From positions 1 through 54,943 of the forward strand of contig CASFXA010000094.1 of NCBI GenBank assembly GCA_949298535.1: a stretch of 54,943 nucleotides of DNA, given 5' to 3'. How positions within the stretch are numbered: position 1 is the stretch's first letter; each line of letters begins with the position of its first letter. Positions 33,566 through 42,186 of the stretch are shown here, piece by piece. The notes beneath the pieces were generated by a model that worked only from the letters and a program-made list of their open reading frames with translations, did not search any database and was not told the origin of the DNA. This DNA comes from an uncultured Oscillospiraceae bacterium (GTDB taxonomy: Bacteria; Bacillota; Clostridia; Oscillospirales; Ruminococcaceae). A program made the translations under genes and the position numbers.

Positions 33566-33914
33566 CAAAAGACACATCCTTTTCTCTCAAATCTCTCAAG
33601 GAACTGGTCCCGTTGTTCCATTATACAACGACGCGCAATCTTTTGAAGAGAAAATACAGGGGACAGGCTTGTAAAATTTCAGTGGATCTGGGAGAAGGAT
33701 GCCGTTTTCAACAGGAAAAGAGGTTTTTGGGGGGGCAGATTCTTTTTCACCCCACTTGATATGGAATTAACGAAGTAACAGTTTTTTCAAAAAACTTTCA
33801 TGCACCCCCGCCATTTTTTTCAATTGGATTTCATATTTACCCATTATGATATAGTCACAGTTCAGGGAAGACCTGAATGGGGAACGAAATTCAATCAGCG
33901 GGAGGTTGTTCAGA
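33566..33914. promoter_or_regulatory. Divergent promoter region of gpsA and htrA
   Basis: A 349-bp region between divergent genes. For gpsA, TATAAT is present on the minus strand (33625-33620) without a clear -35. For htrA, TGATATAGT (33847-33855) is an extended -10 on the plus strand. A T-rich stretch (33770-33835) lies between. The htrA ribosome site GGGAGG is at 33900-33905. Confidence 0.5.
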
Positions 33915-35180
33915 ATGTTTGAGAACAACGGCTATCAACATAATGAAAATGAGCAGCAAAATTTTGATCTGAATCGCATGAACTACTATCAGCCTTACAG
34001 CGCTCCTTCCGGCGGGCAGCGTCCTCCGGAAAGGAAGCGCCGCCACAGGAAGGGAGCGGGTACGGCCCTGCTGCTGGCAGGGTGCATGGTGGTCTCCGGC
34101 GCGGCAGGCTTCGGCGGCGGCTATGCCGCCCTCAAGCTGATGGGCGGCGACAACAGCAGCACCGTTGTTTACCGCTCCGTGGTCACCGAAGGAGAATCCG
34201 CCTCTTCCTCCGGAGAGGAACTGAGCGTCAGCCAGGTGGTGGAGAAGGTTTCTCCCTCCGTGGTGGAAATCACGGCGGAGGTGGTCAGCGACAGCGGCTT
34301 CTTCTCCTCCAGAACCATTTCCGCCAGCGCCGGCAGCGGCGTGATTATTTCGGAGGATGGCACCATTGTCACCAACAACCACGTCATCGATGGAGCCAAT
34401 CAGGTGACGGTTCGCCTGTATGACGGCACCGAGTATGAGGCGGAGATTGTGGGAGCAGATTCCAAGACCGACCTGGCAGTGCTGAAGATTGACGCCGAGG
34501 GCCTCACCGCAGCTGTGATCGGCAGCTCCGACAGCCTTCAGGTGGGAGACACCGCCATCGCCGTGGGCAATCCGCTGGGCGAGCTGGGCGGTACCGTCAC
34601 CAACGGCATCATCAGCGCCCTGAACCGGGAAGTGACTGTGGAAGGGGAGACCATGAATCTGCTGCAAACCAACGCCGCCATCAACCCCGGTAATTCCGGC
34701 GGCGGTCTGTTCAACAGCAAAGGCGAGCTGATCGGTATTGTCAACGCCAAGAGTTCCGGCAGCGACGTGGAAGGCCTGGGCTTCGCCATCCCCATCGATA
34801 CCGCTATGCCGGTGGTGGAGCAGCTGATTTCCCAGGGCTATGTCAGCGGGCGGTCCAAAGCGGGGGTCACCCTGGTGGACATTCAGGATTTCTCCACAGC
34901 CATGCGCTACGGCGTCCAGTATCTGGGGGTCTATGTCTACTCGGTGGAGGAAGGCAGCGGCGCTGAAAAGGCCGGCCTCCAGAAGGGAGACTGTATCCTG
35001 GAAGCGGATGGGGAGCAGATTTCCCAGGTGTCCGATTTCAAAGCCGTATTGGAGAACCACGATCCCGGAGACACCATCTCCCTGACGGTGCTGCGGGACG
35101 GCAGAGCCAAAACCCTGGAGCTGACTCTGGACGAAAGTGTTCCCGAGGAGCCGGAGGTGCAGAATACGGCGGCTCAATAA
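33915..35180 (+). CDS. HtrA/DegP-type serine protease with PDZ domain
   Basis: A 421-residue membrane-anchored quality-control protease acting outside the membrane. Residues 1-45 are a cytoplasmic Asn/Gln-rich and basic tail, a single helix spans about 48-72, and a Ser-rich linker precedes the trypsin-like domain. The triad is H156 (TNNHVIDGA), D186 (TDLAVLKID) and S261 (NPGNSGGGLF). One PDZ domain follows (about 320-405, YLGVYVYSVEEGSGAEKAGL). This is the HtrA-B/DegS-like single-PDZ form usual in Firmicutes. ATG 33915 is preferred over TTG 33906 because GGGAGG lies at the right distance. Confidence 0.95.
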   Translation: MFENNGYQHNENEQQNFDLNRMNYYQPYSAPSGGQRPPERKRRHRKGAGTALLLAGCMVVSGAAGFGGGYAALKLMGGDNSSTVVYRSVVTEGESASSSGEELSVSQVVEKVSPSVVEITAEVVSDSGFFSSRTISASAGSGVIISEDGTIVTNNHVIDGANQVTVRLYDGTEYEAEIVGADSKTDLAVLKIDAEGLTAAVIGSSDSLQVGDTAIAVGNPLGELGGTVTNGIISALNREVTVEGETMNLLQTNAAINPGNSGGGLFNSKGELIGIVNAKSSGSDVEGLGFAIPIDTAMPVVEQLISQGYVSGRSKAGVTLVDIQDFSTAMRYGVQYLGVYVYSVEEGSGAEKAGLQKGDCILEADGEQISQVSDFKAVLENHDPGDTISLTVLRDGRAKTLELTLDESVPEEPEVQNTAAQ

Positions 35181-35221
35181 AGCTATCAGCACAAGTTCCT
35201 TCTGTCCAATAAATGTTGTGA

Positions 35222-35268
35222 AGACCGGTTCCTCTCCGCGGAAAGAAAAACGGAGGGGGACCGGTTTT
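35222..35268 (+). terminator. Terminator of the htrA-type gene
   Basis: ACCGGTTCCTCTCCG (35224-35238) pairs with CGGAGGGGGACCGGT (35251-35265) with one bulge or mismatch, followed by TTTTGG. Confidence 0.8.
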
Positions 35269-35503
35269 GGCTGAGAAAAAACAGCTTTCCGGGATGGGGA
35301 CCGTTTCCCCAAAGGGAAGCGCGGCAATTCCCTTCGGGGCTTTTCCGGTTTCAAGACCCCAGAGAAGCGAAAAACCTCCTTCCCCGGTGAGTCAAAGGAT
35401 CTGGGAGAAGAGCTTTTCCAGATGTTCTGAAAGGGATACGGCGGTGATTTCCTTTCCGCCTTTGATTCGGCGGCGCCAATTCTGCCGGAAGGATGATCAA
35501 ATG

Positions 35504-35568
35504 AAAGGACCTTCTGCGGGAGCGCAGCGATTTGTCGCTCTCACAAAAGGTCCTTTTGTTATTTTTTT
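35504..35568. terminator. Large hairpin between htrA and sdaAA, probably bidirectional
   Basis: AAAGGACCTT (35504-35513) pairs perfectly with AAGGTCCTTT (35547-35556); inside, GAGCG/CGCTC can also pair. The plus strand then reads TGTTATTTTTTT, the minus strand TCATTTG. It most likely ends the sdaA transcript from the right or backs up the htrA terminator. Apart from it, the gap 35269-35661 holds nothing I can support. Confidence 0.6.
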
Positions 35569-35661
35569 ACAAAACCGGAAGGAGCAGCTTCCTTCCCGCA
35601 CCCCGTTCCGGGGAGAGACAGATTTTGTTCCCCGAAAGCCGTTGTGCGGGCAGCTGATCCG

Positions 35662-36531
35662 TCAGCCCTTGCAGATTCCCCGGCTGCGGCAGCTGGGACA
35701 GGCGGCGATGCCGCCCAGCGCCGTTTCCCGCAGCTCCGCCGGCATGGATCTGCCCACAGCCAGCATGGTATCCACCATTTCGTCAAAGGGGATGTTCAGC
35801 GCGGCATCCGCCAGGGCCAGTTCCGCCGAAATGAGGGCATTGGCGGCGCCCATGGCGTTACGGCTCTGGCAGGGAGCTTCCACCAGTCCGCCAATGGGAT
35901 CGCACACCAGCCCCAGAATGTTGGCCAGAGCGGTGGAAGCGGCCCGGAGACATTGCTCCGGCGTTCCGCCCATCAGCTGCGCCGCGGCAGCGGCAGCCAT
36001 GGCGGAAGCGGCTCCCACCTCCGCCTGACAGCCCCCTTCCGCTCCCGCCACAGTGGCGTTGCGGGAGATGAGATACCCCACCGCGGCGGCGCAGAACAGA
36101 GGAGGCAGCATCTCCTCATCGGACAGCTGATGTTCCTCCTGCAGCGCCAGCAGCACCCCTGGCAGCACCCCGGAGGAACCGGCGGTGGGGGCGGCAACGA
36201 TCAGCCCCATGGAGGCGTTGACTTCCAGCACTCCCATGGCGCAGCTGACGGCCCGGGCCATCAGCGGCCCGCAGACTGATGTTCCGCTGAGGCGGCGTTT
36301 CTCCAGCCGGGAGGCTTCTCCGCCGATGAGGCCGCCCATGGTCTTTTGAGGGGTCTGGCAGGCGGTGTTGGCGGCCTCCTTCATAATGGAATAAGCCCGG
36401 CGCATCCGCTGGAAGGTCTCCTCCCTGGACTGTTCCAGAGCCGTCACCTCCCGCTCCACCATCACCTGACCGATATTCATTCCCTGGCTGCCGCACAGTT
36501 CCAGCAGTTCCCGGGCGTTTTTAAAATTCAT
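35662..36531 (-). CDS. sdaAA: L-serine dehydratase, iron-sulfur type, alpha subunit
   Basis: Catalytic subunit that deaminates L-serine to pyruvate and ammonia. The 289-residue protein has the family patterns TMGGLIGGEASRLEKRR, AAPTAGSSGVLPG and CDPIGGLVEAPCQSRNAMGA, and ends with the cluster-ligand region ACPSCRSRGICKG, with the oxygen-sensitive [4Fe-4S] cluster expected in anaerobes. The start is 17 bp after the beta-subunit stop and has AGGAGG-type sequence upstream; the two form one enzyme. Confidence 0.95.
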   Translation of the reverse strand: MNFKNARELLELCGSQGMNIGQVMVEREVTALEQSREETFQRMRRAYSIMKEAANTACQTPQKTMGGLIGGEASRLEKRRLSGTSVCGPLMARAVSCAMGVLEVNASMGLIVAAPTAGSSGVLPGVLLALQEEHQLSDEEMLPPLFCAAAVGYLISRNATVAGAEGGCQAEVGAASAMAAAAAAQLMGGTPEQCLRAASTALANILGLVCDPIGGLVEAPCQSRNAMGAANALISAELALADAALNIPFDEMVDTMLAVGRSMPAELRETALGGIAACPSCRSRGICKG

Positions 36532-36547
36532 GGTTGTTTCCTCCTGT

Positions 36548-37216
36548 TCAGATGGTGATTAGGGTGGCGCTGTGGATGTTCTTCTGGGCGCGGATCTCCC
36601 CGGCGGCAGCCTCCGGGATCTCCCCGTCCGCCTCAATGATGGTGTAGGCGGTATCTCCCTTGCCCTCCCGGTACATCCGCATAAAAGCGATGTTGATGTG
36701 ATGCTCCGCCAGAATCCGGGTGATGGCGGCCACCACTCCGGGGGCGTCCAGCTGGCGGACGATAAGGGTGTTGTATTCGCCGGAAAAGCGAACCTTGACG
36801 CCGTTGATGCGGGTGATCCGCACCGCACCGCCTCCCACCGATACGCCGGTGATCTGCACCTCTTCGCCGCTTGTTCCGGTGAGAAAGATGTCCACCGTAT
36901 TGGGATGAACCTCCCGGTTTTCAGTGTTCACTTCAAAGGCATACCGAAGACCCGCCTGGTCCGCCAGGGAAAAGGAATCCCGGATCCGCAGATCTTCGGT
37001 ATTCATCCCCAAAATCCCCGCCAACAGCGCCCGGTCAGTGCCGTGGCCCCGATAGGTGCGGGCGAAGGAGCCGTAGAGGGTAAAGGATACCGACGCAGGA
37101 GTGGAATGGAGCATTTTTCCCGCCAGCAGGGCGATGCGCAGCGCCCCCGCGGTGTGGGAGCTGGAGGGCCCCACCATATTGGGGCCGATGATATCGAAGA
37201 TGCCGGTTTCAGCCAT
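36548..37216 (-). CDS. sdaAB: L-serine dehydratase, iron-sulfur type, beta subunit
   Basis: Regulatory/structural partner of the alpha subunit; 222 residues. It opens with GIFDIIGPNMVGPSSSHTAG, the conserved beta-subunit motif, and ends with an ACT-like domain (about 145-222, FSGEYNTLIVRQLDAPGVVA), which in other proteins senses amino acids such as serine. Start ATG 37216 is preferred; ATG 37222 would overlap the upstream stop as ATGA and also works. Coupling with the Nudix-AlbA_2 gene upstream is tight. Confidence 0.94.
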   Translation of the reverse strand: MAETGIFDIIGPNMVGPSSSHTAGALRIALLAGKMLHSTPASVSFTLYGSFARTYRGHGTDRALLAGILGMNTEDLRIRDSFSLADQAGLRYAFEVNTENREVHPNTVDIFLTGTSGEEVQITGVSVGGGAVRITRINGVKVRFSGEYNTLIVRQLDAPGVVAAITRILAEHHINIAFMRMYREGKGDTAYTIIEADGEIPEAAAGEIRAQKNIHSATLITI

Positions 37217-37218
37217 AA

Positions 37219-38295
37219 TCATTCTCCGTTCTTTTTTATAGTGGGCTCAGGGTGGTTGAGCATTTCCAGCAATCTGGGATTTTCCCGGGCCAGGAACAGA
37301 ACCTCCTGACGGGAGCAGCGGTAGTCGCCGTCGTGACGGCGGACATAAGTCCCCTGAAAAGGATCATCTCCCAGGTAGACAGGCCGCCGTTCCCCGGGAG
37401 CGGGCCGGATTTCCAGCACCAGAATATCCTTCCCCTCCTCCCGTTGGATATAGACGTTGCTGGGAGCCAGCTGAAGATTGTGGATCAGTCCCGGCTGCGC
37501 AAGACTGTCCCACAGGTCTGCCTCCAGGGCTTCAGCGTCCGGCAGCCCGAAAAGGCGCAGGGTGTGGTCCGGTTCCTCCGCCACCCCCAGCAGAATGACT
37601 CCGCCAGCGGTGTTGGCAAAAGCGGAGCAGGTTTCCCAGAGGCTTTCCGGCAAGCCGCCGGTGGCCTGCTTGGCCTCCAGAAAGAAGGTTTCCCGTTGTC
37701 CCGGCAGGTCCCGCAGGCGCTGGGGACGGGGAATTCCCCGGAGGATGCAGGCCCGGCGCAGCAGCTTCCGGTACACCTCCAGCATGGGGGGTTCGGCGCA
37801 CACCTCCTCCAGCTCCGACAAGGGGACCCACCGGACAGCGCTGTTTTCGTCCCGTTTGCTCCGAACCGGCAGCTGGTCGTCGGCCATCAGCAGATACCCC
37901 AGATCCAAATGAAAATGGGGCGGCACATAAACGCCCCGGCGCCAATGGCCCCGCACCGGCAGAATATCCAGTGAAGCGGGCTGCTCCATCAGGGGACGGA
38001 CTGGTACGCCGGTTTCCTCCCGGGCCTCCCGCAGCGCCACCGCCAGGGGGTCGGGGTCTCCGTCGGCGTGGCCGCCGGTATAGCTCCAGGTGCGGTAGAT
38101 ATTGTGGCGCACCAGCAGGGCGTGGGTCATGGCACTGTTGAGGATCAGGCCGCTGCTGGCAAAATGGGCCACCCCGTTGTCCCGGGTGAGCATCCCGTCG
38201 GGGAACAGCTCCGCCAACCGGAGCATCTGTATGCGATCCCCCTCTTCTTCCAGGGTTTGGGGGCTGTAGCAGGCTACTGTCTCCATATAATCCAA
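37219..38295 (-). CDS. Fusion of a Nudix hydrolase and an AlbA_2 (Schlafen) domain
   Basis: One 358-residue reading frame holds two domains. Residues about 30-175 are a Nudix domain; the box runs from G75 to V97 and reads GHADGDPDPLAVALREAREE-TGV, keeping REAREETG but with Pro81 where the family's first Glu normally sits. Residues about 195-355 resemble AlbA_2/Schlafen: RETFFLEAKQATGG, then ETCSAFANTAGGVILLGVAE, a nucleic-acid-binding fold. The stop overlaps sdaAB by ATGA or lies two bases before it. What the fusion does, and why it precedes serine dehydratase, is unknown; Nudix domains cleave nucleoside diphosphate-linked compounds. Confidence 0.82.
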   Translation of the reverse strand: MDYMETVACYSPQTLEEEGDRIQMLRLAELFPDGMLTRDNGVAHFASSGLILNSAMTHALLVRHNIYRTWSYTGGHADGDPDPLAVALREAREETGVPVRPLMEQPASLDILPVRGHWRRGVYVPPHFHLDLGYLLMADDQLPVRSKRDENSAVRWVPLSELEEVCAEPPMLEVYRKLLRRACILRGIPRPQRLRDLPGQRETFFLEAKQATGGLPESLWETCSAFANTAGGVILLGVAEEPDHTLRLFGLPDAEALEADLWDSLAQPGLIHNLQLAPSNVYIQREEGKDILVLEIRPAPGERRPVYLGDDPFQGTYVRRHDGDYRCSRQEVLFLARENPRLLEMLNHPEPTIKKNGE

Positions 38296-38335
38296 GCTGT
38301 GGCTCCCTCCTTTTTGCCCCTATCAGTTCACTCTT

Positions 38336-38364
38336 ATCATACACCAAAAAGCCGTCTCTGGCAC
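38336..38364 (-). promoter_or_regulatory. Likely promoter of the Nudix-sdaAB-sdaAA operon
   Basis: On the minus strand GTGCCA (38364-38359), 17-bp spacer, TATGAT (38341-38336) with TG just upstream. It lies about 40 bp before the Nudix-AlbA_2 start. Confidence 0.55.
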
Positions 38365-38593
38365 TGGATATTTTGTTTTTCTTCCGCAAATTTTTTCTCA
38401 AAGCGGAGGACAGAGGAGTTTTAAAAGTAGAAAAGGAAATTTTCCGGCGAAACCTGAAAAGCGGCAGCAGGGGTGTGATAGGGTGTGGCACAAAAAAATA
38501 AGGAAAACTTCGGGAAAGAGAGGGAGCGGGAGGCGGAAAAGACGATGATTTTACGCCTGGAAAGGAGAAAATGGCGCAGAAAAGAGAGAGAAG

Positions 38594-38623
38594 CCTGATT
38601 TGCAACTATTCCTGCAAATCAGG
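38594..38623. promoter_or_regulatory. Perfect 11-bp inverted repeat upstream of the epimerase-opp operon
   Basis: CCTGATTTGCA (38594-38604) and TGCAAATCAGG (38613-38623) around an 8-nt loop. No T-run follows on the plus strand and no gene is upstream on the minus strand, so an operator is more likely than a terminator. A second pair, AGTTGC/GCAACT, lies about 38637-38674. Otherwise the gap 38365-38737 holds no gene. Confidence 0.5.
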
Positions 38624-38737
38624 TTGTCAGTGATAAAGTTGCATTTTTTCTTTCTATCTTTGTAGCAACTAACAATTGAGGCTGGAATTTCCCCGGTATT
38701 TTGTCAGTTTGTTCCTGAATAAATTCTCTCCAACGGC

Positions 38738-38766
38738 TTTACATCCCTAAAATCGGGTGGTATAAT
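38738..38766 (+). promoter_or_regulatory. Promoter of the epimerase-opp operon
   Basis: TTTACA (38738-38743), 17-bp spacer, TATAAT (38761-38766) with TG at the extended -10 position. It leaves a leader of about 125 nt before the epimerase start. Confidence 0.85.
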
Positions 38767-38899
38767 GTCACCAATGTTATTATAAAGAAAAAAATACCGG
38801 TGAATTCAACAAAAAACGAGGTTGAAATTTTGATGGGGCAGAAGGATGCTGTTTGCACCAACCGGCCCATGAAATTGCATTTTTGAAGGTGAGATACCG

Positions 38900-39988
38900 A
38901 TGAAAATAGTGGATATTCGCACCGGGTCGGTCCGTATCCCTCTGGAGCGGCCCTTTAAAACCGCCCTGCGGACGGTGGAGATGGTGGAGGATGTGGTGGT
39001 TCGGATCACCGCCGACAACGGCCTGGAAGGCTATGGAGAGGCGGCTCCCACCGCCGTCATCACCGGCGACACCACCGGCTCTATCCTCTGTGCCATCCAC
39101 GATTATATCCGGCCCGCCCTGGTGGGAATGGAGCTGGAGGATCTGGACGGGGTGATGGCAAAGCTCCATGGCTGCATGGTCAAGAACACCTCCGCCAAGG
39201 CCGCGGTGGACATGGCCCTGTACGATCTGTACGCCAAGAGCCTGGGCCGTCCTCTTTATCAAATTCTGGGCGGTCATCGCACCCAGTTTGAAACCGACTT
39301 GACCATCAGTGTCAACGACATCCCCACCATGGTTGCCGACAGCCTGGACGCCGTCTCCAAGGGCTATCATATCCTCAAAGTGAAGGTGGGCAAGGAAGGC
39401 CTGGGGGATGTGGAGCGGATTGCCGCCATCCGTCAGGCGGTGGGCCCCCAGGTGGACATCCGGGTGGACGCCAACCAGGGCTGGAACGCCAAAGAGGCTG
39501 TCCGGATCATCACCGCCATGGAGGACAAGGGGCTGAATATCCAGCTGGTGGAGCAGCCGGTGAAGGCCCACGATCTGGCGGGGATGGAGAAGATCACCAA
39601 AGCGGTTTCCACCCCCATTCTGGCGGATGAGAGCGTTTTCTCCCCGGAGGACGCGGTGGAGATCATCCGTCGGGGCGCGGCGGACCTGATTAATATCAAG
39701 CTGATGAAGACCGGAGGCATCTGGCAGGCGCTGAAAATCTGCGCCATAGCGGAGATCTATCAGGTACACTGCATGATCGGCTGTATGCTGGAAAGCAAGC
39801 TGTCGGTCAGCGCCGCGGCCCATTTGGCGGCGGGCAAGGGGATCATCACTCTGGCGGATCTGGATGGTCCGTCCCTGTGCAAGTATGATCCCTACGTCGG
39901 CGGGCCCCTTTACAGCGGCGCTGCCATCCAGATGACGGATGCCCCAGGCATCGGCGTGGAGGCAATCCCCTGCGACTGTTGGGAATAA
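38900..39988 (+). CDS. L-Ala-D/L-Glu-type dipeptide epimerase
   Basis: A 362-residue enolase-superfamily enzyme that epimerises the second residue of murein-derived dipeptides such as L-Ala-D-Glu. Catalytic lysines K160-V-K162, metal ligands D190 (RVDANQGW), E218 (VEQP) and D243 (ADES), and K267 (NIKLMKTGG) match the B. subtilis enzyme almost residue for residue; the specificity motif LADLDGP is also there. It heads an operon with a peptide importer, which fits uptake and recycling of cell-wall peptides. Start ATG 38900 behind GAAGGTGAGA. Confidence 0.93.
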   Translation: MKIVDIRTGSVRIPLERPFKTALRTVEMVEDVVVRITADNGLEGYGEAAPTAVITGDTTGSILCAIHDYIRPALVGMELEDLDGVMAKLHGCMVKNTSAKAAVDMALYDLYAKSLGRPLYQILGGHRTQFETDLTISVNDIPTMVADSLDAVSKGYHILKVKVGKEGLGDVERIAAIRQAVGPQVDIRVDANQGWNAKEAVRIITAMEDKGLNIQLVEQPVKAHDLAGMEKITKAVSTPILADESVFSPEDAVEIIRRGAADLINIKLMKTGGIWQALKICAIAEIYQVHCMIGCMLESKLSVSAAAHLAAGKGIITLADLDGPSLCKYDPYVGGPLYSGAAIQMTDAPGIGVEAIPCDCWE

Positions 39989-40075
39989 GAAGTTCTTCTG
40001 TCAAACGCTGGATTTCGGTTCGGCGTCTGCTTCAGAATGATAAATTGCATTTGACCATAAGGAGGAAAAGAGAAG

Positions 40076-42016
40076 ATGAAAAGACTGTTATCCCTGGTTC
40101 TGAGCCTGGCGATGGTTCTGAGCCTGGCCGCCTGCGGCGGCAGCTCCAGCTCCAGCACCGGCAGCAGCGCCGCTTCCGGCGACACCGGCAGCAGCAGCGC
40201 CGCCGCCGAGGGCTCCAGCGTTTACCGCAAGCTGTACGGCTCTGAGGCCACCACCCTGAACTACCTGTATTCCAGCAAGACGGTGGATATGGAAGCCGCC
40301 GCTCAGGGTGTGGACACCCTGGTGGAGTACGACAAGTACGGCAATGTGCAGCCCGCCCTGGCCACCGAGTGGTCCACCTCTGAGGATGGCCTCACCTGGA
40401 CCTTCAAGCTCCGTGACGACGCGGTGTGGGTGCGCAACGACGGCACCGAGTATGGTCCTGTTACCGCTCAGAACTTTGTGGACGCCCTGCACTGGGTGGT
40501 AACTCCTGAGAACCAGTCCACCACCTCTGAGATCGTGTGCAGCGTCATCAAGAACGCCGCCGAGTTCTACGCCGGCACCGTGACCGACATCAACGAGATC
40601 GGTGTCCGGGCGGTGGATGACACCACCCTGGAGTATACCCTCAATGCTCCCTGCCCCTATTTCCTGTCCATGCTCACCTATGTCTGCTTCATGCCCGTTC
40701 AGGGAGATTTCCTGGCGGAGGTAGGCGATAAGTTCGGCACCACCGCCGACAATATGCTCTATTGCGGCGCTTATCGTCTGGCGGACTTCCAGCCCCAGGT
40801 TTCCCACACCTATGTCAAGAATGACAAATACTGGGATGCCGACAATGTCTTTATCGAGGAGATTCAGGAGACCTTCAACAAGGAAGCCCTGACCCTGGCC
40901 CCCACCATGTATCAGAGAGGGGAGACCGACTACGCTGTCATCCCCGCCGACCTGCTGCCCACCTGGATGAACGATCCGGAGCTGAGCCAGGTGGTGGCTC
41001 CCCAGCGCAACGGCTACTTCTCCTATTTCTACTGCTTCAACTTCTATCCCCGGTTTGACGAAGAGTATGAGCCGGACAACTGGACCCTGGCGGTCAACAA
41101 CGAGAACTTCCGGAAATCCATCTTCTACGGTCTGGACCGTGCGAAGGCCAAGGCCATCGAGGAGCCTTATGATCCTGAGAGCCAGCTGATTGGCACCATC
41201 ACTCCTCCCAACTTTGTTTCCAACAGCGAAGGTGTGGATTACACCCAGCTGGATGCCCTCAAGGACTACACCAACGATCCCAACCACGGCTTTGACACCG
41301 CCAAGGCCCTGGAGTACAAGGAAAAGGCTGTGGAAGAGCTGACCGCCGCCGGCGCCACCTTCCCTGTCAAGATCCTCATGAGCTACAATCCCTCCACCGC
41401 CAACTGGGATAAGCAGTGCCAGATCGTGGAGCAGCAGCTGGAGGAGACCCTGGGCACCGATTACATCGACATCATCCTGGTGGCCGGTCCTTCCACCAAC
41501 TTCCTCTCCCAGGTTCGTCAGGCCGGCGATTACGCCCTGATGCTCTGCAACTGGGGCCCCGACTATGCTGACCCTGAGACCTACACCGATCCCTTCGGCA
41601 TCGACTCCACCTACAACTGGCCTGAGATGGCCACCGATCCCTCCTATCTGACCGATGAGGTCTATGCGGAGGGCACTCCCGGCCTGGATCCCAAGTATGT
41701 GGGACAGACCATCACCGTCTACAACAAGATGCTGGATACCGCAAAGGCGGAGAAGCTGGATCTGGATGCCCGGTACAACCTCTTTGCCGAGGCAGAGGCC
41801 TACTTCATCGAGCACGCCTTCCTCATCCCCTTCGCGGTGAAGAACGACGGTTACTGCGTCAACCTGGTCAGCCCCTTTGATCGTCCCTTCGCCCCCTTCG
41901 GCGTTTCTACTCTGAAGTATAAGGGCGCCAAGCTCCTGGAGAAATCCATGAGCCTGGAGGAGTTCCAGGCTGCTCAGGCTGCCTGGGAGGCGGAAAAAGA
42001 AGCCAGCCAGTCCTGA
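40076..42016 (+). CDS. oppA: Peptide ABC importer, substrate-binding lipoprotein
   Basis: A 646-residue extracellular peptide-binding protein of the SBP_bac_5 family. A lipoprotein signal ends at C20 (LAAC), followed by a Ser/Gly-rich linker (about 21-48) and the two-lobed binding domain starting near YRKLYGSEATTLNYLYSSK. Codon usage is strongly biased, as in highly expressed genes. It is encoded after the epimerase, and 170 bp with a very stable hairpin separate it from the permease genes. Ligand unknown; murein peptides are the best guess from the neighbour. ATG 40076 follows AAGGAGGAAAAGAGAAG. Confidence 0.93.
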   Translation: MKRLLSLVLSLAMVLSLAACGGSSSSSTGSSAASGDTGSSSAAAEGSSVYRKLYGSEATTLNYLYSSKTVDMEAAAQGVDTLVEYDKYGNVQPALATEWSTSEDGLTWTFKLRDDAVWVRNDGTEYGPVTAQNFVDALHWVVTPENQSTTSEIVCSVIKNAAEFYAGTVTDINEIGVRAVDDTTLEYTLNAPCPYFLSMLTYVCFMPVQGDFLAEVGDKFGTTADNMLYCGAYRLADFQPQVSHTYVKNDKYWDADNVFIEEIQETFNKEALTLAPTMYQRGETDYAVIPADLLPTWMNDPELSQVVAPQRNGYFSYFYCFNFYPRFDEEYEPDNWTLAVNNENFRKSIFYGLDRAKAKAIEEPYDPESQLIGTITPPNFVSNSEGVDYTQLDALKDYTNDPNHGFDTAKALEYKEKAVEELTAAGATFPVKILMSYNPSTANWDKQCQIVEQQLEETLGTDYIDIILVAGPSTNFLSQVRQAGDYALMLCNWGPDYADPETYTDPFGIDSTYNWPEMATDPSYLTDEVYAEGTPGLDPKYVGQTITVYNKMLDTAKAEKLDLDARYNLFAEAEAYFIEHAFLIPFAVKNDGYCVNLVSPFDRPFAPFGVSTLKYKGAKLLEKSMSLEEFQAAQAAWEAEKEASQS

Positions 42017-42053
42017 CCTGCGTCCTTTGAAATTATCGATTCCCGGTTTCCCC

Positions 42054-42082
42054 CGAAGGCCCCGGCGGCTTCAAGCCGCCGG
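42054..42082 (+). repeat. REP-like hairpin between the binding-protein and permease genes
   Basis: GGCCCCGGCGGCTT (42054-42067) pairs with AGCCGCCGGGGCC (42070-42082) around a 2-nt loop, about 13 perfect base pairs. No T-run follows, so it is unlikely to be a simple terminator; it may protect the upstream mRNA from decay or partially stop transcription, keeping the binding protein in excess. It may also be a dispersed repeat. Confidence 0.6.
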
Positions 42083-42186
42083 GGCCCCGGGGATTCTCCT
42101 TTGTTTGCGGGCGGAAACAACGCCACAGCCCTTGCGGCGCCGTTTGCGTCCGTGAACCCTACTCCACACAAAAAGGAGCGCTGCTC

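Noticed and set aside
32297-33646. Plus-strand frame across the hairpin block and gpsA
   Set aside because: Mostly antisense to gpsA, and it runs through inverted repeats.
38594-38623. Intrinsic terminator
   Set aside because: No T-run on the plus strand and no gene upstream on the minus strand for it to end.
40088-41815. 575-codon minus-strand frame opposite oppA
   Set aside because: Mirror of a strongly codon-biased gene.
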